Shown here: one piece after another, positions 23,202-34,515 of the stretch
Numbering within the stretch: position 1 is the stretch's first letter
Layout of the letters: each line of letters starts with the position of its first letter
From: Siphonodentalium dalli
Lineage: Eukaryota; Mollusca; Scaphopoda; Gadilida; Siphonodentaliidae
Reading direction: 5' to 3'
DNA length: 64,000 bases
Assembly: GCA_032622095.1 (NCBI GenBank)
Contig: CP136063.1
Span: forward strand, 72,641,980-72,705,979
Position numbers and translations under genes: made by a program
The notes under the pieces: model-generated
Database searches by the model: none
What the model saw: only the letters and a program-made list of their open reading frames with translations
What the model was told of the DNA's origin: nothing

Positions 23202-23250
23202 ATACTGCTGCTACTACTACTTCTACTACTACTACTACTACTACTATTAC

Positions 23251-23285
<35 letters not shown>

Positions 23286-23373
23286 GTACCACTACTACAC
23301 TACAACCACCTCCACCACCACCAACACCAACACTACCACAACCACAACTACTACTACCACCACCACCACCACC

Positions 23374-23417
<44 letters not shown>

Positions 23418-23541
23418 CACACTACAACCACCTCCACCACCGCTACCACCACCAACACCAACACTACCACAACCACAACTACTACTACCACCACTACTAC
23501 CACTACTACTATTGTTACTACTACTACTACTACTACTACTA

Positions 23542-23578
<37 letters not shown>

Positions 23579-23681
23579 ACTACAACCACATCCACCACCA
23601 CCACCACCAACACCAACACTACCACAACCACTACTACTACTCAACCACAACCACCACCACCACCACCACCACCACCACCAC

Positions 23682-23732
<51 letters not shown>

Positions 23733-23785
23733 AACCACTACTACTAAAACTACTGCTACTATTACTACTACTAATATGATCATAC
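22805..23785 (+). repeat. (TAC)n/(CAC)n trinucleotide array, about 1 kb
   Basis: Near-continuous TAC triplets with interspersed CAC-rich blocks such as CCACCACCACCACCACCACC and an imperfect higher-order unit (ACTACAACCAC then CACCAACACCAACACTACCA) present three times at about 23300, 23425 and 23575. Frames here are poly-Leu, poly-Thr and poly-Val translations, not genes. Confidence 0.97.
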
Positions 23786-24660
23786 GCTAGCGTTATTAAC
23801 GAACCAAAGCAAAACCACTCACGTGAGGGTAGCTGGGCGTTTATCTTTCTGCTTTTTTTTTTATCAAAATAAATTTATAAAACCAATTTATTTCTTTTCT
23901 TGACGCTGGGGGTGAGCACTGCGACGGAGAGATTATAGCGAGAAGCGTGTCCATTTCATAGCTGTTCATTTCATTCAAAGGTGTCACCGTGTCGATTTCA
24001 ACGAAAATCGACGAAAAAGGTACGTCATCGTGTAACTTTCCCCATTGACCGAGTTCTCCTAAACCTGCAAGAATGTATCTTCTGCTTTGTTCATAATTAT
24101 GTGTTTCCTTTCGATTCCAGAACCTAGTATATTTATGGATTATCACATGCATGTATGTACTATATAGTCTTATGATAACAATTAATTCCTTATTATATGT
24201 TATTTCGTCTCGCATAATACCGCACTGTACCAAGTGCTGTGCATTAAATGCCCACCTTCGCACAGTAGAACGGTAAATTCGTGATGACATTCCTATTATA
24301 TTTCACATCAGGAAAGTCGATCACTTTTCACTCGCCCCGATGTGTGTATACTGTAGTTACTATAGTGTCGTAAAGTTTATTGTGTCTTATTTTCTCAATA
24401 AAAGGTAAACTAACGCTACGAATGAACTTGCATTGTCATGTAATATTCATAATTCTCATTTGCAATAACAGTAATCAGTAAAGACACAGTAACAAGATTT
24501 TCCGATTACGACATTAATGCTTTAAGCCCACCGATCTACTGTGCAACAAAAGTGGTCGCGGAATTCAAAACATCAGCGTCGTATTAGATAATAATTGGTG
24601 ACATCACAAAATCAGATATAGTCTATATATACACGACCCAAGGCGTCCGGCTTTGGTTCG
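23786..24660. other. Intron 4 between triplet arrays
   Basis: Unique DNA. A 149-residue minus-strand frame (24290-23841) has no recognised domain and no supporting splice signals. Confidence 0.4.
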
Positions 24661-24776
24661 TTACTACTACTACTACTGCTACCACTACTGCCGCCACCAC
24701 CACCACCACCACCACCACTACTACTACTACCACCAATAGTACTATTACTAACTACTATTTACTACTACAACAACTG

Positions 24777-24813
<37 letters not shown>

Positions 24814-24859
24814 CGATACTACTATTACCAACTACTATTTACTAATACAACAACTGCTA

Positions 24860-24905
<46 letters not shown>

Positions 24906-25020
24906 TACTACTACTACTACTACAAATACTACTATTACTAACTACTATTTACTACTACAGCAACTGCTACTACTACCACTACTACTACTACTACTACTAA
25001 TACTACTACTACTACTACTT

Positions 25021-25063
<43 letters not shown>

Positions 25064-25229
25064 TACTAAAATTACTACTATTACCACTACTACTACCACC
25101 AATGCTATCACTAATACTACTATTACTACTACTACTACTACTACTCTACTACCACTACTACTACTACTAATACTACTACTACTACCACCACTGCTACTAC
25201 TACTACTATTACTACTAATACTGTTCCAG

Positions 25230-25275
25230 AGTATAACTAACAACTGGATGAGAAGAGAATATTTCTGAATATATA
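25230..25275 (+). pseudogene. Duplicated 5' fragment of exon 5, decoy 1
   Basis: It keeps the TTCCAG acceptor and matches exon 5 for about 40 bases (AGTATAACTAACAACTGGAT onward) but reaches an in-frame TGA at 25266 and has no exon 5 donor. Confidence 0.85.
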
Positions 25276-25368
25276 CTACTACTACTACTACTAATTCTAC
25301 TACTAGTACTATTACTACTACTGCTACTATTACCACTACTACTACTATTACTACTAATACTGTTCCAG

Positions 25369-25414
25369 AGTATAACTAACAACTGGATGACAAGAGAATA
25401 TTTCTGAATATATA
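25369..25414 (+). pseudogene. Duplicated 5' fragment of exon 5, decoy 2
   Basis: As decoy 1, ending in an in-frame TGA at 25405. It matches the genuine exon more closely (GATGACAAGAGAATATTTCT). Confidence 0.85.
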
Positions 25415-25453
25415 CTACTACTACTACTAATATTGCTACTAATACTATTCCAG

Positions 25454-25663
25454 AGTATGACTAACAACTGGATGACAAGAGAATATTTCTGGGTATATCT
25501 GGATGGCGATATTCCGATTCTTCTACAAACGTTGGATGATACGCCGCCTCCAAAGAACTATCACATTATTTTATCATGTTGGGATTCAGCAACGAATCAA
25601 GAAAACTCGACAATATGTACCCGGAATGGTTCATTGACTGATGTCGAACGAGAATTTGGGCTG
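25454..25663 (+). CDS. iGluR gene 2 exon 5: amino-terminal domain
   Basis: Acceptor CTATTCCAG, phase 0. It encodes SMTNNWMTREYFWVYLDGDI, corresponding to the 'x-x-Y-x-W-V/L' strand of iGluR amino-terminal domains, then NYHIILSCWD and an ENSTICTRNGS loop with two potential glycosylation sites. It ends GGGCTG before GTAAGT, phase 0. Two defective copies of its first 46 bases lie just upstream in the (TAC)n array; the real exon is the one with an open frame and donor. Confidence 0.87.
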
Positions 25664-25936
25664 GTAAGTGTAGTCAGTGACATAGGGCCAGATAGAGAGT
25701 TTCAGTGCATTATGACTAAACCTAAAATGTGGAGTAAAAAATAGCACCGTCTAGAGTCCTATCCCAATCCCTTCAAAATGTACTTCTCTCCAAATGCATA
25801 CACACAAGTGAAATGGATACAGAACAGTGTGCAAAATGAAATGTTCCACCATTGGATTATGGCCTGCATGCACTGAATGGGGAGGAGGTTCAGTTAAAAC
25901 CCCTAGTATCCACGTCCATACAATGGGGGTTATAAG

Positions 25937-26575
25937 TTGATCCTATTGTTCAAAAAGACGCCTGTCGCTTCGAAACACAGATCGCCAAATTCACTCAAAC
26001 GTTTCGACTCCCAGAAAGATAGGTACAACTTTGAGCTTTCAAAATTTGACCACGTGATTGAAGTGCAACGTTTAACTCTCAAAGACAAGAACAAGTATTT
26101 GCGGCTGGAGGCTGTCGGCAGGGTGAAGGATGACATTCTGTCTCACCCACCCGACCATCAGCTTGACGCACTAATAAAGGTTTATGCGCGATTCATCAAA
26201 TATTAGAAGTACCTTATTACTGCAAAATCTGATTTAAAAAGCTACTTCACATAATTCGATGTGGCTCCTTGGTAATTTCATGTTATTTATTTGCGATTGA
26301 TTATCTATTCTTGTACTACTTTTATACGTTTTATAGTATGATTGCACTCTAGTCAGTTCTTGGCTTTATATTCCTGACTCCAAGTGGAAACATTCCTCTT
26401 GGGTGCATTTATTTGTACATAGCTCATCATTGCATTGTTTTAATCTAATCCACTGTCTGATTTATCTGCATAGTTGCGATCATTTTTTTATCCCTGATTC
26501 TGTTCTTGGTCGTGATATGGCATAGCAGCTAAAACGACGTTAAACCCTCAAACAATCAAACCATCAAACAAACCC
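25937..26575 (+). mobile_element. Probable retroelement 3' end or retrocopy fragment
   Basis: A codon-like frame (25937-26206) encodes a charged peptide including QRLTLKDKNKYLRLEAVGRV and DDILSHPPDHQLDALIKVYA, then a stop. It is followed by a tail ending GACGTTAAACCCTCAAACAA with CAAAC/ATCAA repeats, the kind of terminus seen in invertebrate LINE/SINE elements. The protein family is not recognised. It sits in intron 5 and does not fit the receptor splice phases. Confidence 0.45.
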
Positions 26576-27060
26576 GCTTGTTTAAAAAGGGAGCGATGTC
26601 CGGTCATCGGGAAATTCGTCATTACCGGTCAGTATAGGGAAATCCCATCTGTTTTTAGTAGCTGCAAGTTAGAAAACGAAATCGACAAATCTATTTATAG
26701 GGTGCAGCTTAGAAAATGAAATATATTTATAGTAGGTGCAAGTTAGCAACTGGAAATGGACATTTTTGTCATTGAGACTGTAATTCAAATTGCTAACATG
26801 GATGTGTTAAATACTTATATTACTATAAGGGTGATGGTATGCGTATCTATTGGTGGATGTTGATACTAATTTCAAACAACAGAGCGTACGTGATCCAACG
26901 CTCTTCATTTTGTCCATACAGGTAAAGACTATAAACACATAACGCTTTTTAATGATCTATGCGAAGGTTCTTTTTTCAGCTATTTCAAATTCATATGTCT
27001 ATGCAATAGCTACTAACGTGTAGACTGCGGTTTATTATTTTCTTAGCTATCAAATTGCAG
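26576..27060. other. Intron 5, 3' part
   Basis: Unique DNA with a short repeat, (A/G)GTGCAAGTTAG, at about 26660-26740, ending in AAATTGCAG. Confidence 0.4.
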
Positions 27061-27234
27061 ACAGAAGAGGTTCGGAATTCTATTGACATATCCATGGATA
27101 TCATTGGATTAACTGCTGTTGCCGTTGAGAACTCAACGAATCATACAGCGGGATCATCTAGAAAGGAAACATCATGCAATGGACAGTATAACACAAGAGT
27201 TGAAGAATCAAAAGCAACTGATCTGTGGAAGAAG
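27061..27234 (+). CDS. iGluR gene 2 exon 6: amino-terminal domain
   Basis: Acceptor CAAATTGCAG, phase 0 (ACA GAA GAG). It encodes RNSIDISMDIIGLTAVAVEN, resembling the alpha-helical 'Y-D-A-V-x-x-x-A-x-A' segment of the family, then a Ser/Asn-rich loop (NSTNHTAGSS) and a Cys-containing stretch ending ATDLWKK. The donor can be GTACAT after 27234 or GTATGT after 27240; the second adds Val-His and keeps frame. Either gives a continuous protein. Confidence 0.83.
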
Positions 27235-27937
27235 GTACATGTATGTGCACATCAGGGTTTTCATACGCACTGCATGAATCCGCTTTAGGTCCCATCACAA
27301 ATATTCCGAAGGAATTATTTTCAGTGAGTGGTGATCGCTTGGCAGCGGGTACATATCCGAGAATATGATTATCTTGCACGACTAACAGCGAATGGTTTTT
27401 TTTGTCGATAGCTACGATGATGTTAGACAATCGTTTACATGTTGGCTCGACATCTACACATCTACAAAGTATGCGACATTTCCCGTCACAGCACGCAATA
27501 CCATATAATGTATTAACAAGGGTTACCACACGCACGTGCATGTGGTTACACCTGTATAATTAATAATGCAACGTCGCTTGAATTCTAAATCCGTCCCAAA
27601 AATTTCGATTTCTATAAATAAAACCCCCAGCGCCCAGGCGAAACAGGAGTCTTTATATTAGTATACACGGAGCGCGAAATTTGTAAGTCTTATATTTCAA
27701 CTTTTATAGACAGTTTTCGTTCTGCAGCCCACTGGTGGTTGTGGTCGGAGACGGTCGAGTCGGCCGCCGGTTCGTTAATTAGGTGCTGGTTGTTATTGCT
27801 ATTTTAACGGAATTCTGAGTTAGTCATTCGCGAAACCAATACATTTTATATTCTATAATTACAATCATGGGTATATAATATATGATCTTGAGCGCGTTAC
27901 CATTTCTGACATTGGTTTTCTTGTTTTGTTTGGATAG

Positions 27938-28165
27938 CTCTTTCGAAAGACCAGAGATGATTCGAATTTCTTCGGCCCAGGGCGTTATCTCCCTCAAACC
28001 AGATACAAGCTATGCAGTTTCCGGGCTGGAAATGGATCTTACCAGCACTTTAGAGAATTCGGGCAATGGAAGACTGGAACAGGACTCAAGCTTTCTGGGG
28101 ACAAAACATTCCCGAACATCTGGACTGATTTTGGATACAAGACTATTGTGATAACGGCAATGGAG
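27938..28165 (+). CDS. iGluR gene 2 exon 7: end of amino-terminal domain, start of S1
   Basis: Acceptor TTTGGATAG, phase 0 (CTC TTT CGA). It encodes a G-x-Y-x-x-x-x-Y-x-L-C segment, then FRAGNGSYQHFREFGQWKTG and TGLKLSGDKTFPNIW. This is the characteristic strand pair (NGSY ... G-x-W ... G-L) closing the amino-terminal domain, followed by YKTIVITAME, the first strand of the ligand-binding domain. The final Glu (residue 422) corresponds to GluA2 E402. Donor GTAGGT, phase 0. The longer plus-strand open frame here is a different reading frame. Confidence 0.93.
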
Positions 28166-29105
28166 GTAGGTTTTATTTCTATTATGCGCCTCATTATCTT
28201 CAAGTCTGCACATGTAATGTGATTGCCAGTTTGATTATGACAGAAAGATGGGATTACCATTTTGTGAAAACTAAAAACGATTACATATAACTGTCGACAT
28301 AACACTGCTGACTGCGCTACATGTAAATTGATAGATTTGTTTGGTTTCCTATTGTATTGTCTGTAACGAATAACCCGAGTTCGATGATGTTTTATGACTA
28401 GATAGTTCGCATCCCATAATTAAAAACTCACTTGCCAAAATTTTTGCCAAAATGAAAATATTTTTTGCCAAATGAAAATATTTTTTGCCATTGGCAAATT
28501 TGACAAGCGGCAGCGCGAATTACTGATTGGTTTGCATTTATCCCGAACAGGGATACAATTCAGATTTTGAGAGGAATATCGCGAGTGCTGAAAATGCCAT
28601 AACAGACATGAAGATTTCAACTTTCCGAATGAATGTTATTTACGTTTAAGAATGTTGTCATAGGCTTCAGCCAATACGCACGGGATTGGATAGCGAAGGG
28701 TACTTAATCGGGGTTCGCGATTCGATAGCGATTGATATTACATCGCAATAACATGTTTGCAAAAGATCTTTTAAAGAGGCTAGGACTATTGACGAAATAA
28801 CGAAGAGCTTTTTAAATTTCAATGGCATGGAATTTGCTTCTATCATGATATTATGGAACTACGGTAGAGAAATAAGACGCTGCATGCGCTTTAATAGTGT
28901 GAATCAATGTGAAATTCCGATTAGCATGTTCGATCTGTAACAAACCATGTCTCATGTAATTTAAGTCCCGCAATTAAGCCAGAACAGGATAGAACAAATA
29001 GTCACTATAAATTCCGGAGATCACAGGGGGAAGTAATTGGGTGCACGATTCATCCATCCATAATACAATACAATATGGACACTGGATCCCTAGCTCTCAT
29101 GCATG
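28166..29105. other. Intron 7, 5' part
   Basis: Mostly unique. At 28435-28505 there is a short tandem repeat of TGCCAAAATGAAAATATTTT type. Nothing else recognised. Confidence 0.45.
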
Positions 29106-30163
29106 CAGAGACGTGGCGACAGGGGTGGGGTATCTCACCAACTTTGGTCAAAACTTTCAACAGTAGGACATTTCATATAGGTTGAAAATGCTCTTGTAGT
29201 TTGATTTTCAAACAATATATTGGGGGAATTTATTGTTTTTGGACCAATATTTGCATATTTTCCTTCTTTTGGTTAAAAGTTTGGACTGAAATTTTCATTA
29301 GTTGGAAAATTTCCAACCTTACGGGGGTGTCAGGTTGGAAATTTCCAGCACTTGGAAAAGCTTGTGTCAAAAACTGCAAGTTAAGAAAACAATATTGTTT
29401 TACATTTGGTCAAAATTGTCACTGGAATTGTCATTAGTTGTAAAATTTCCAACCTAAGTCGGGGTGTCAGGATTGAAATTTCCAACTCTAGGAATGCCTG
29501 AGGCCAGTCTAGATGCCAGGATTTTGCGATTTTCTTGTTCAAATTTCAAAATTATCGCACGCCTGGCCGAACCATGGTCGGCCCGGTGTGTCGTGGTCTC
29601 CAAATAAAATAACTGCTAATGAGTTTAAGAAAACAATTATTTTACTACATTTGGTTAAAACTATGGACTGAAATGGTCATCAGTTGGGACAATTCCAAAC
29701 TAAGGAGAGTATGAGTTTTGAAATTTCACACTAGGAAAGCTTGAGGGCAGTCTAGATGCTAGCATTTGGCGATTTTCTTGTTTTGTTTTCAAAATGTTCT
29801 CATACCGGGGTCGGCCTGGTGTGTCCTGGTCTATTGCCCATAGTCATGTGCATTTGTCTGGAGTTAGACCACTAGATATCAGGATTTGTGCAATTTTCAG
29901 GTTCAAAATATATGAATATTATCATACCGGGTAGATAGAACCATGGTTTATAAATAGGCTATTAGGCCTGAACACTGAGGTGCAAGGAGGGAATGAAATT
30001 ATGCAAAACCTTTGGGTCTGATTCAAGGGGTGTTTTGGTTTGATTCAAGGGGGTGCAAATATAATTTTTCAAAACATTTTCTCTGGTTTGATCCAAGGGT
30101 GGGGGTGCAGTTGAAATTACCCAAAGTGGACACCCCAACAGAGACCCTCTAGCCACGTCCCTG
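29106..30163. mobile_element. hAT-like non-autonomous element, 1058 bp
   Basis: The left end CAGAGACGTGGC and right end GCCACGTCCCTG form 12-bp terminal inverted repeats with one mismatch. The element is bracketed by a perfect 8-bp duplication CATGCATG (29098-29105 and 30164-30171), the target-site length of hAT transposons. The interior is a set of related TTGGAAATTTCCAA-rich segments with no transposase. It shares end sequence with the small element at 33509-33729. Confidence 0.88.
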
Positions 30164-30264
30164 CATGCATGAAAGGTCTAGACCTAGGATGCTCATCCAT
30201 CGGGAAAAAACATGTAACCATGGGAATAAAATAACCAATTGATTGGGAATACTTTGCATTGCAG

Positions 30265-30365
30265 GAAAATCAGTTTGTGATGACGCCATCTACACACAAC
30301 CAAACACGATATACAGGCCTGTGTTTTGAAATTCTAGACGAGTTGGCGAGGCGGTTGAAGTTCAA
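30265..30365 (+). CDS. iGluR gene 2 exon 8: ligand-binding domain S1
   Basis: Acceptor GCATTGCAG, phase 0. It encodes ENQFVMTPSTHNQTRYTGLC followed by FEILDELARRLKF, the classic 'R-Y-x-G-x-C-x-D-L-x-x-x-x-A-x-x-L-x-F' S1 signature. Tyr438 aligns with GluA2 Y450, which packs over bound glutamate. It ends TTCAA before GTAAGT (phase 2). Confidence 0.95.
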
Positions 30366-30771
30366 GTAAGTGAGAAGGATCAAAACAACATAATAAAACA
30401 TAAATATTATTCAACCACTTTTGCAATAATCTGGCAGATAAACCCCAGTTGGATTCCTAAGCTAGACAATGCAGTGCGGCGTAGGCGGCATTGGGAAGTA
30501 AATTCAAAATCAAATTTGGCCCATTTCTATTTCCATTTCGTACAGCAATCTAACTGTAGCTCTCTTTTTGTTAAATAAGTTTTTGTTTTTGTTTTTTCAT
30601 ATTTTATTTTGTCATTATATTACACATGTATGTACATCACAATATCTGATAACAACGATTGCATAGATATATAGGCAGGAATGGTGGGGGTGTCGACATT
30701 CGTACACAACTCCCACACACCTTGCACACCCATTGATATATTAATAACATTGTATGCGTACATGTATACAC

Positions 30772-30772
<1 letters not shown>

Positions 30773-30823
<51 letters not shown>
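30773..30823. repeat. (TA)n microsatellite
   Basis: About 51 bases of alternating TA in intron 8. Tyr/Ile-repeat frames across it are not genes. Confidence 0.98.
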
Positions 30824-30826
<3 letters not shown>

Positions 30827-31069
30827 AGTTATATTCTGTCTCAAATTTGTTCATGAACTTTGGACTGTTTGCCGAATCTCAGATTGTAAACTCGGACTAT
30901 TTACTATTCAAGATAATTATGTTCCCTGCTAAGTTAGTTATGTCTGTGTCCTGTTGTTTGTTGCATGGCTTTCATTAGGTCCCCCCACTCGAGTTGGAAA
31001 TTGTTCAGATCGTCGGAGTTCAGTGCAATATATCGATACGACTTATATGGTAATTTAAATTCTCGAATG

Positions 31070-32010
31070 AGTTATTTCAGAGAGAGTTCGTCGGGGTTAA
31101 ATTTAGTTTTATATAGATAATATTTCAGAATTGATAGTATAAGAAAGTTTAGTTTCTTGTTTGTATTGTGAGCACCAATCCCAAAAAGAATGTTTTTCCG
31201 AGAAAGCGAGATGCCAAGTTGATAGCGATCTAGCCAGGCCTGAGTGGTATTTACAAACGTTCTTACAAATGGACAGTCAAAGAAAATATGCGAAATTGAT
31301 TCATTTGCAACGTTACATCTGAGACATAGACCGTCTGACCGAATTCGCATTATGTTCAAAAATCTGTTCGTGCCTATAATTCTAGTCAGTATTCGGTATT
31401 GAAATCCGCGTAGTTTTGTGTCGACTAATAGTTTGAAGGGTGATGAAAATATATGTTCCAGTGAAGGGAACATCTTAACTCATTTTCCCATTTCATTTGC
31501 GACGATGATTGTCCTATTTTAGTCGCGTTTATAAATTCATCGTAAACAATTTCTGCAACCTCGCTCATTCTGAAGTAGTGATACTATATTCTCAGGATTG
31601 ATTGGATTTTGAACCCCGACGATAGTTTGATCGGTCCGTTTTAATAACCTATTAATTTGTCTGTTTAAGCCGTGTAAAGTGATAAAGGTTGTGGTGATGT
31701 TGTTCTTAGTTCTAAGAGTTTCGATGGAATGTAGCTTATTGTCTTCGGTGAACATATCATTTATGAATATTATGCCTTTGTCCTTCCACTCAGCGACGTC
31801 TATAATTGAGTCGTCGATCAATAATTCATCATTGTTCCAGATTGTCTGCGTCATGCCGTATCGTGGCTCTTTACTTTTTATGTCCAGATAATTACGCCAG
31901 GCTACAAAGACGTAAACTAAGTTACTGTACCCAAATGTTGTTGTTGGTTTCTTTAGTTTATGAGTTGTAGAATAATGTAACCGGGTTTCCATTATTTGAA
32001 AGTCTGTTGA
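31070..32010 (-). mobile_element. LINE reverse-transcriptase C-terminal region, 5'-truncated
   Basis: On the minus strand, two frames (31992-31537 and 31473-31072) form a broken LINE ORF2 end. The first has WKDKGIIFINDMFTEDNKLH, typical of the post-polymerase region (W-x-x-x-G-I-x-x-x-x-D-L). The second has KLRGFQYRILTRIIGTNRFL and LCLRCNVANESISHIFFDC, the C-terminal zinc-binding segment (Cys-x2-Cys ... His ... Cys). A frameshift or stop separates them. The 5' end is cut near 32010. It lies antisense in intron 8. Confidence 0.88.
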
Positions 32011-32152
32011 GTACGAAGTTATGTTACGGATGGCAGATTAGCCGGAATGCGAAAATACCAATTGTCATTTTGGAGTAATGTTTTGACAGTTTTCAAACAA
32101 TTGTATCAAATAAATGTTATATTATATATATGCATACTCATTAAGTCATTGA

Positions 32153-32468
32153 AAAGTCACTGGTCAGTGAGTGGCTTGAGTTTACGCCCCTTGTCAACAT
32201 AATTTGTACACGATCATTCGTACCACGCTCTGCCCAATCCACTATCCGTGAATTATTTTGATTACGTCTTCTACACGGAAATTCGTAATTTAATTTATGA
32301 CTCCAGCCATAAATTAAATTTATATCAAATTATTAACTTTGATTTTAAGATAACCTATTCACCTGAACGTTTACAGAATACATCTTCGACTCGAATTACT
32401 TAGTTTTCTATATATTAATGATATTGATATTATATCGTTGTTATCACCAGGAATTTATTGAAAATGGC
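32153..32468 (+). repeat. Interspersed repeat R, copy 2
   Basis: It matches 2826-3068 and adds the stretch ACGTTTACAGAATACATCTT also seen in copy 3 (39917-40095). Most complete of the three copies. Confidence 0.8.
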
Positions 32469-32609
32469 GCACAGTACCCCTTTATATAAGAGGTCCCTTC
32501 GTGCAATGTAGTTGCTGCAATTATCCAATTTGCTCTAGTGTCTTGTCGGCCACTTCGGTGGATGATTAGAACAAACGAACTTGAATTCATCCAAGATTTT
32601 GTATTTCAG

Positions 32610-32700
32610 TTACACAGTTGTTGAGCCGCCTGATAGGCTATATGGGTCACCACACGAAGATGGTTCTTGGAATGGCATGGTCGGAATGGTCTTGAGAGGG
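32610..32700 (+). CDS. iGluR gene 2 exon 9: ligand-binding domain S1
   Basis: Acceptor TTGTATTTCAG. The first T completes Asn from exon 8 (FNYTVVEPP). It encodes YGSPHEDGSWNGMVGMVLRG, the W-N-G-M-V-G-x-L motif preceding the glutamate carboxylate-binding loop. Donor GTAAGA, phase 0. At 91 bases this is the second shortest coding exon. Confidence 0.94.
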
Positions 32701-33470
32701 GTAAGAGTAATTTTAATCGAACAATTAAGAGTCGAAACTACTAACATGACACGAGATTATTCCATAATTTCCGAATCACTAAATCGGAAGTATGTCAATA
32801 TAGCATATGAGTAGCCACCATCTCTTGAGGCGGCGCTGTATTTTGTTTCGCTTCGAGTGAAAAAAAATGGTTATGTTTCGTAAATAATTATGCCAGAATG
32901 CCAAAAATAAAGCAATCGCACACATATATGTACAAACGTCGATTGCTCTAGATATTTAAAAACATATATAACAAAGTGTGCATGGCCATATATTAACCAC
33001 ACACTCTTTTTACTGCTTAAAATGCAACACATTGCTGAGTGTTTCGATCATTCCCAAAGATACAAAATTGACATAAGCCTTGTCTTAAAGTGATGTGAAG
33101 CACTCCAGTAGGGTGATCACATATAAATTAAGCATAATCTTGTTCAAAGTAGTTATTTGTTATATAATGCCTTAGGCAGACATGACCCTAGTACCATCAA
33201 TAGGCAGACATATACAAAAAACTTTAAAACTGCTCAATTTTAAACACTCTTTCTCTAGTTTTGTTCTAAATGTGACCACCAAGCTATGATCAATGGGAAT
33301 TTGTGATTCCTCAAGTAATATGAAATATACAAATTCTCAGGTCTGCCTAATTTTTTCGCTATATGTTGTGATAATTCCGAAGACATCATATGTATTTGTA
33401 TATAGTAGCAGTATTTGGTAGACCCGATATATTTTATGCATAAATCCAGTTTTAGGCGGACATATAAACA
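32701..33470. other. Intron 9, 5' part
   Basis: Unique DNA apart from AAAGTGATGTGAAGCACTCC at about 33089, an end fragment of foldback family T (see 47648-49095). Confidence 0.5.
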
Positions 33471-33840
33471 CCGTACGACATCTCCATGGTCCCCACGACC
33501 AACATACGCAGGGACGTTGTTACAGGGGGGTGTGGGAGGTGTACAGAAATTTAGTACAGGATATTTGGAAATTTTGAACCCAAGGGGGGGGGGGGTGTGT
33601 ATATGGAATTTCCCATATTTGGAAACTTGGTTTAGTTGATTGGAAAATTGACCCTTAAGGGGGGGGGGGGTGCAATTGGAATTTCCGAAGTGGACAACCC
33701 CCATTCCTGACCTGTTCGCAACGTCCCTGAACATACGACCTCTCCGTGATCGCTAGTACCACCATACGACCTCTCCATGGTCCATATGACCAACAAACGA
33801 CCTCCCATGGTCACTATGACCAACATGCGAACTCCATATG
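33471..33840 (+). repeat. About 30-bp minisatellite interrupted by a MITE
   Basis: Units of the form CCAACATACGACCTCTCCATGGTC-like sequence occur at 33471-33508 and 33730-33840. They were split by insertion of the hAT MITE at 33509-33729. Units vary (CATGGTCCATATGACC, CATGGTCACTATGACC). Confidence 0.8.
33509..33729. mobile_element. hAT-type MITE, 221 bp
   Basis: Termini CAGGGACGTTG and CAACGTCCCTG are perfect 11-bp inverted repeats. It is flanked by the exact 8-bp duplication AACATACG (33501-33508 and 33730-33737). It contains two poly-G tracts. Same family ends as 29106-30163. Confidence 0.92.
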
Positions 33841-34375
33841 GTACCTGTGACGATCGTGATTATTACACTGCAAATGTTTCTGTTCTCTTGTAAATTGTAA
33901 TTTAATAAATATAACATAACATATTAGCGATTTGGATGCATTTCTGAGCGACGTTCACGAGTATTTAACTTTGAACTAAAGCTTTCGTTTAAAAAAAACA
34001 ACCGTACCTGTAGGCCTATATTCCGCACATGTATACACTCAGTCGGGTTATAGGTTATGTATAACATTTCTTCACTCTCCACACGCCAGATATATTGCAT
34101 GATTTATTCTCACAAAAATCTAAAAGGGGAAGGAGTCACAATATACCGAATAATACAATTATAAATATACATCTCCCTGACCTGACAATTTCCCGCCTGC
34201 GACATCATCCTGCCGGGTGATGATTCCCTTATCAACTAACTGCATAATATGCAGTGGTGCATGCATTGTATATCGGGGTTGAAGTAAGTGAGGGGTACGT
34301 TGATGGAATTAATTTTATTAAAAGTTGGCATAGAACTAAAATTATTGAATAATGGTGAAACGCAAATATATGGTA
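33841..34375. other. Intron 9 sequence, nothing recognised
   Basis: AT-rich unique DNA without supported features. Confidence 0.4.
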
Positions 34376-34384
34376 ATACGCAGA

Positions 34385-34515
34385 TAACGTTTTCGTACGG
34401 TCGAATAACCAGAAATTCAGAATGCATTGGTTTGGCTATTCGACCCTATACGGTCGTTTAAGTGGACAGCCGTATTCGACCGTATAGGTCGAATTCGTAC
34501 GGTCGAATAGCCACG
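34385..34515. repeat. Cluster of TATTCGACCGTA inverted repeats
   Basis: GGCTATTCGACCCTATACGG near 34432 and TACGGTCGAATAGCCA near 34498 are inverted. Further TCGTACGGTCGAATA units at 34391 and 34487 make a nested palindrome. Confidence 0.75.

Larger units (their letters stand above)
24663..25440 (+). repeat. Second (TAC)n array with embedded exon 5 fragments
   Basis: TAC triplets with interruptions (an ACTATTACTAACTACTATTT unit near 24740, 24830 and 24925). It contains two partial copies of the intron 4 acceptor plus the 5' end of exon 5: acceptor at 25229 with copy to about 25275, and acceptor at 25368 with copy to about 25414. Confidence 0.95.

Noticed and set aside
23104-23790. Long Leu/Thr/Val/His-rich open frames on both strands
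   Set aside because: They are translations of the (TAC)n/(CAC)n array; open frames in every phase of a triplet repeat carry no coding evidence.
24938-25336. 132-residue Val/Ser-rich minus-strand frame
   Set aside because: Also a triplet-array translation.
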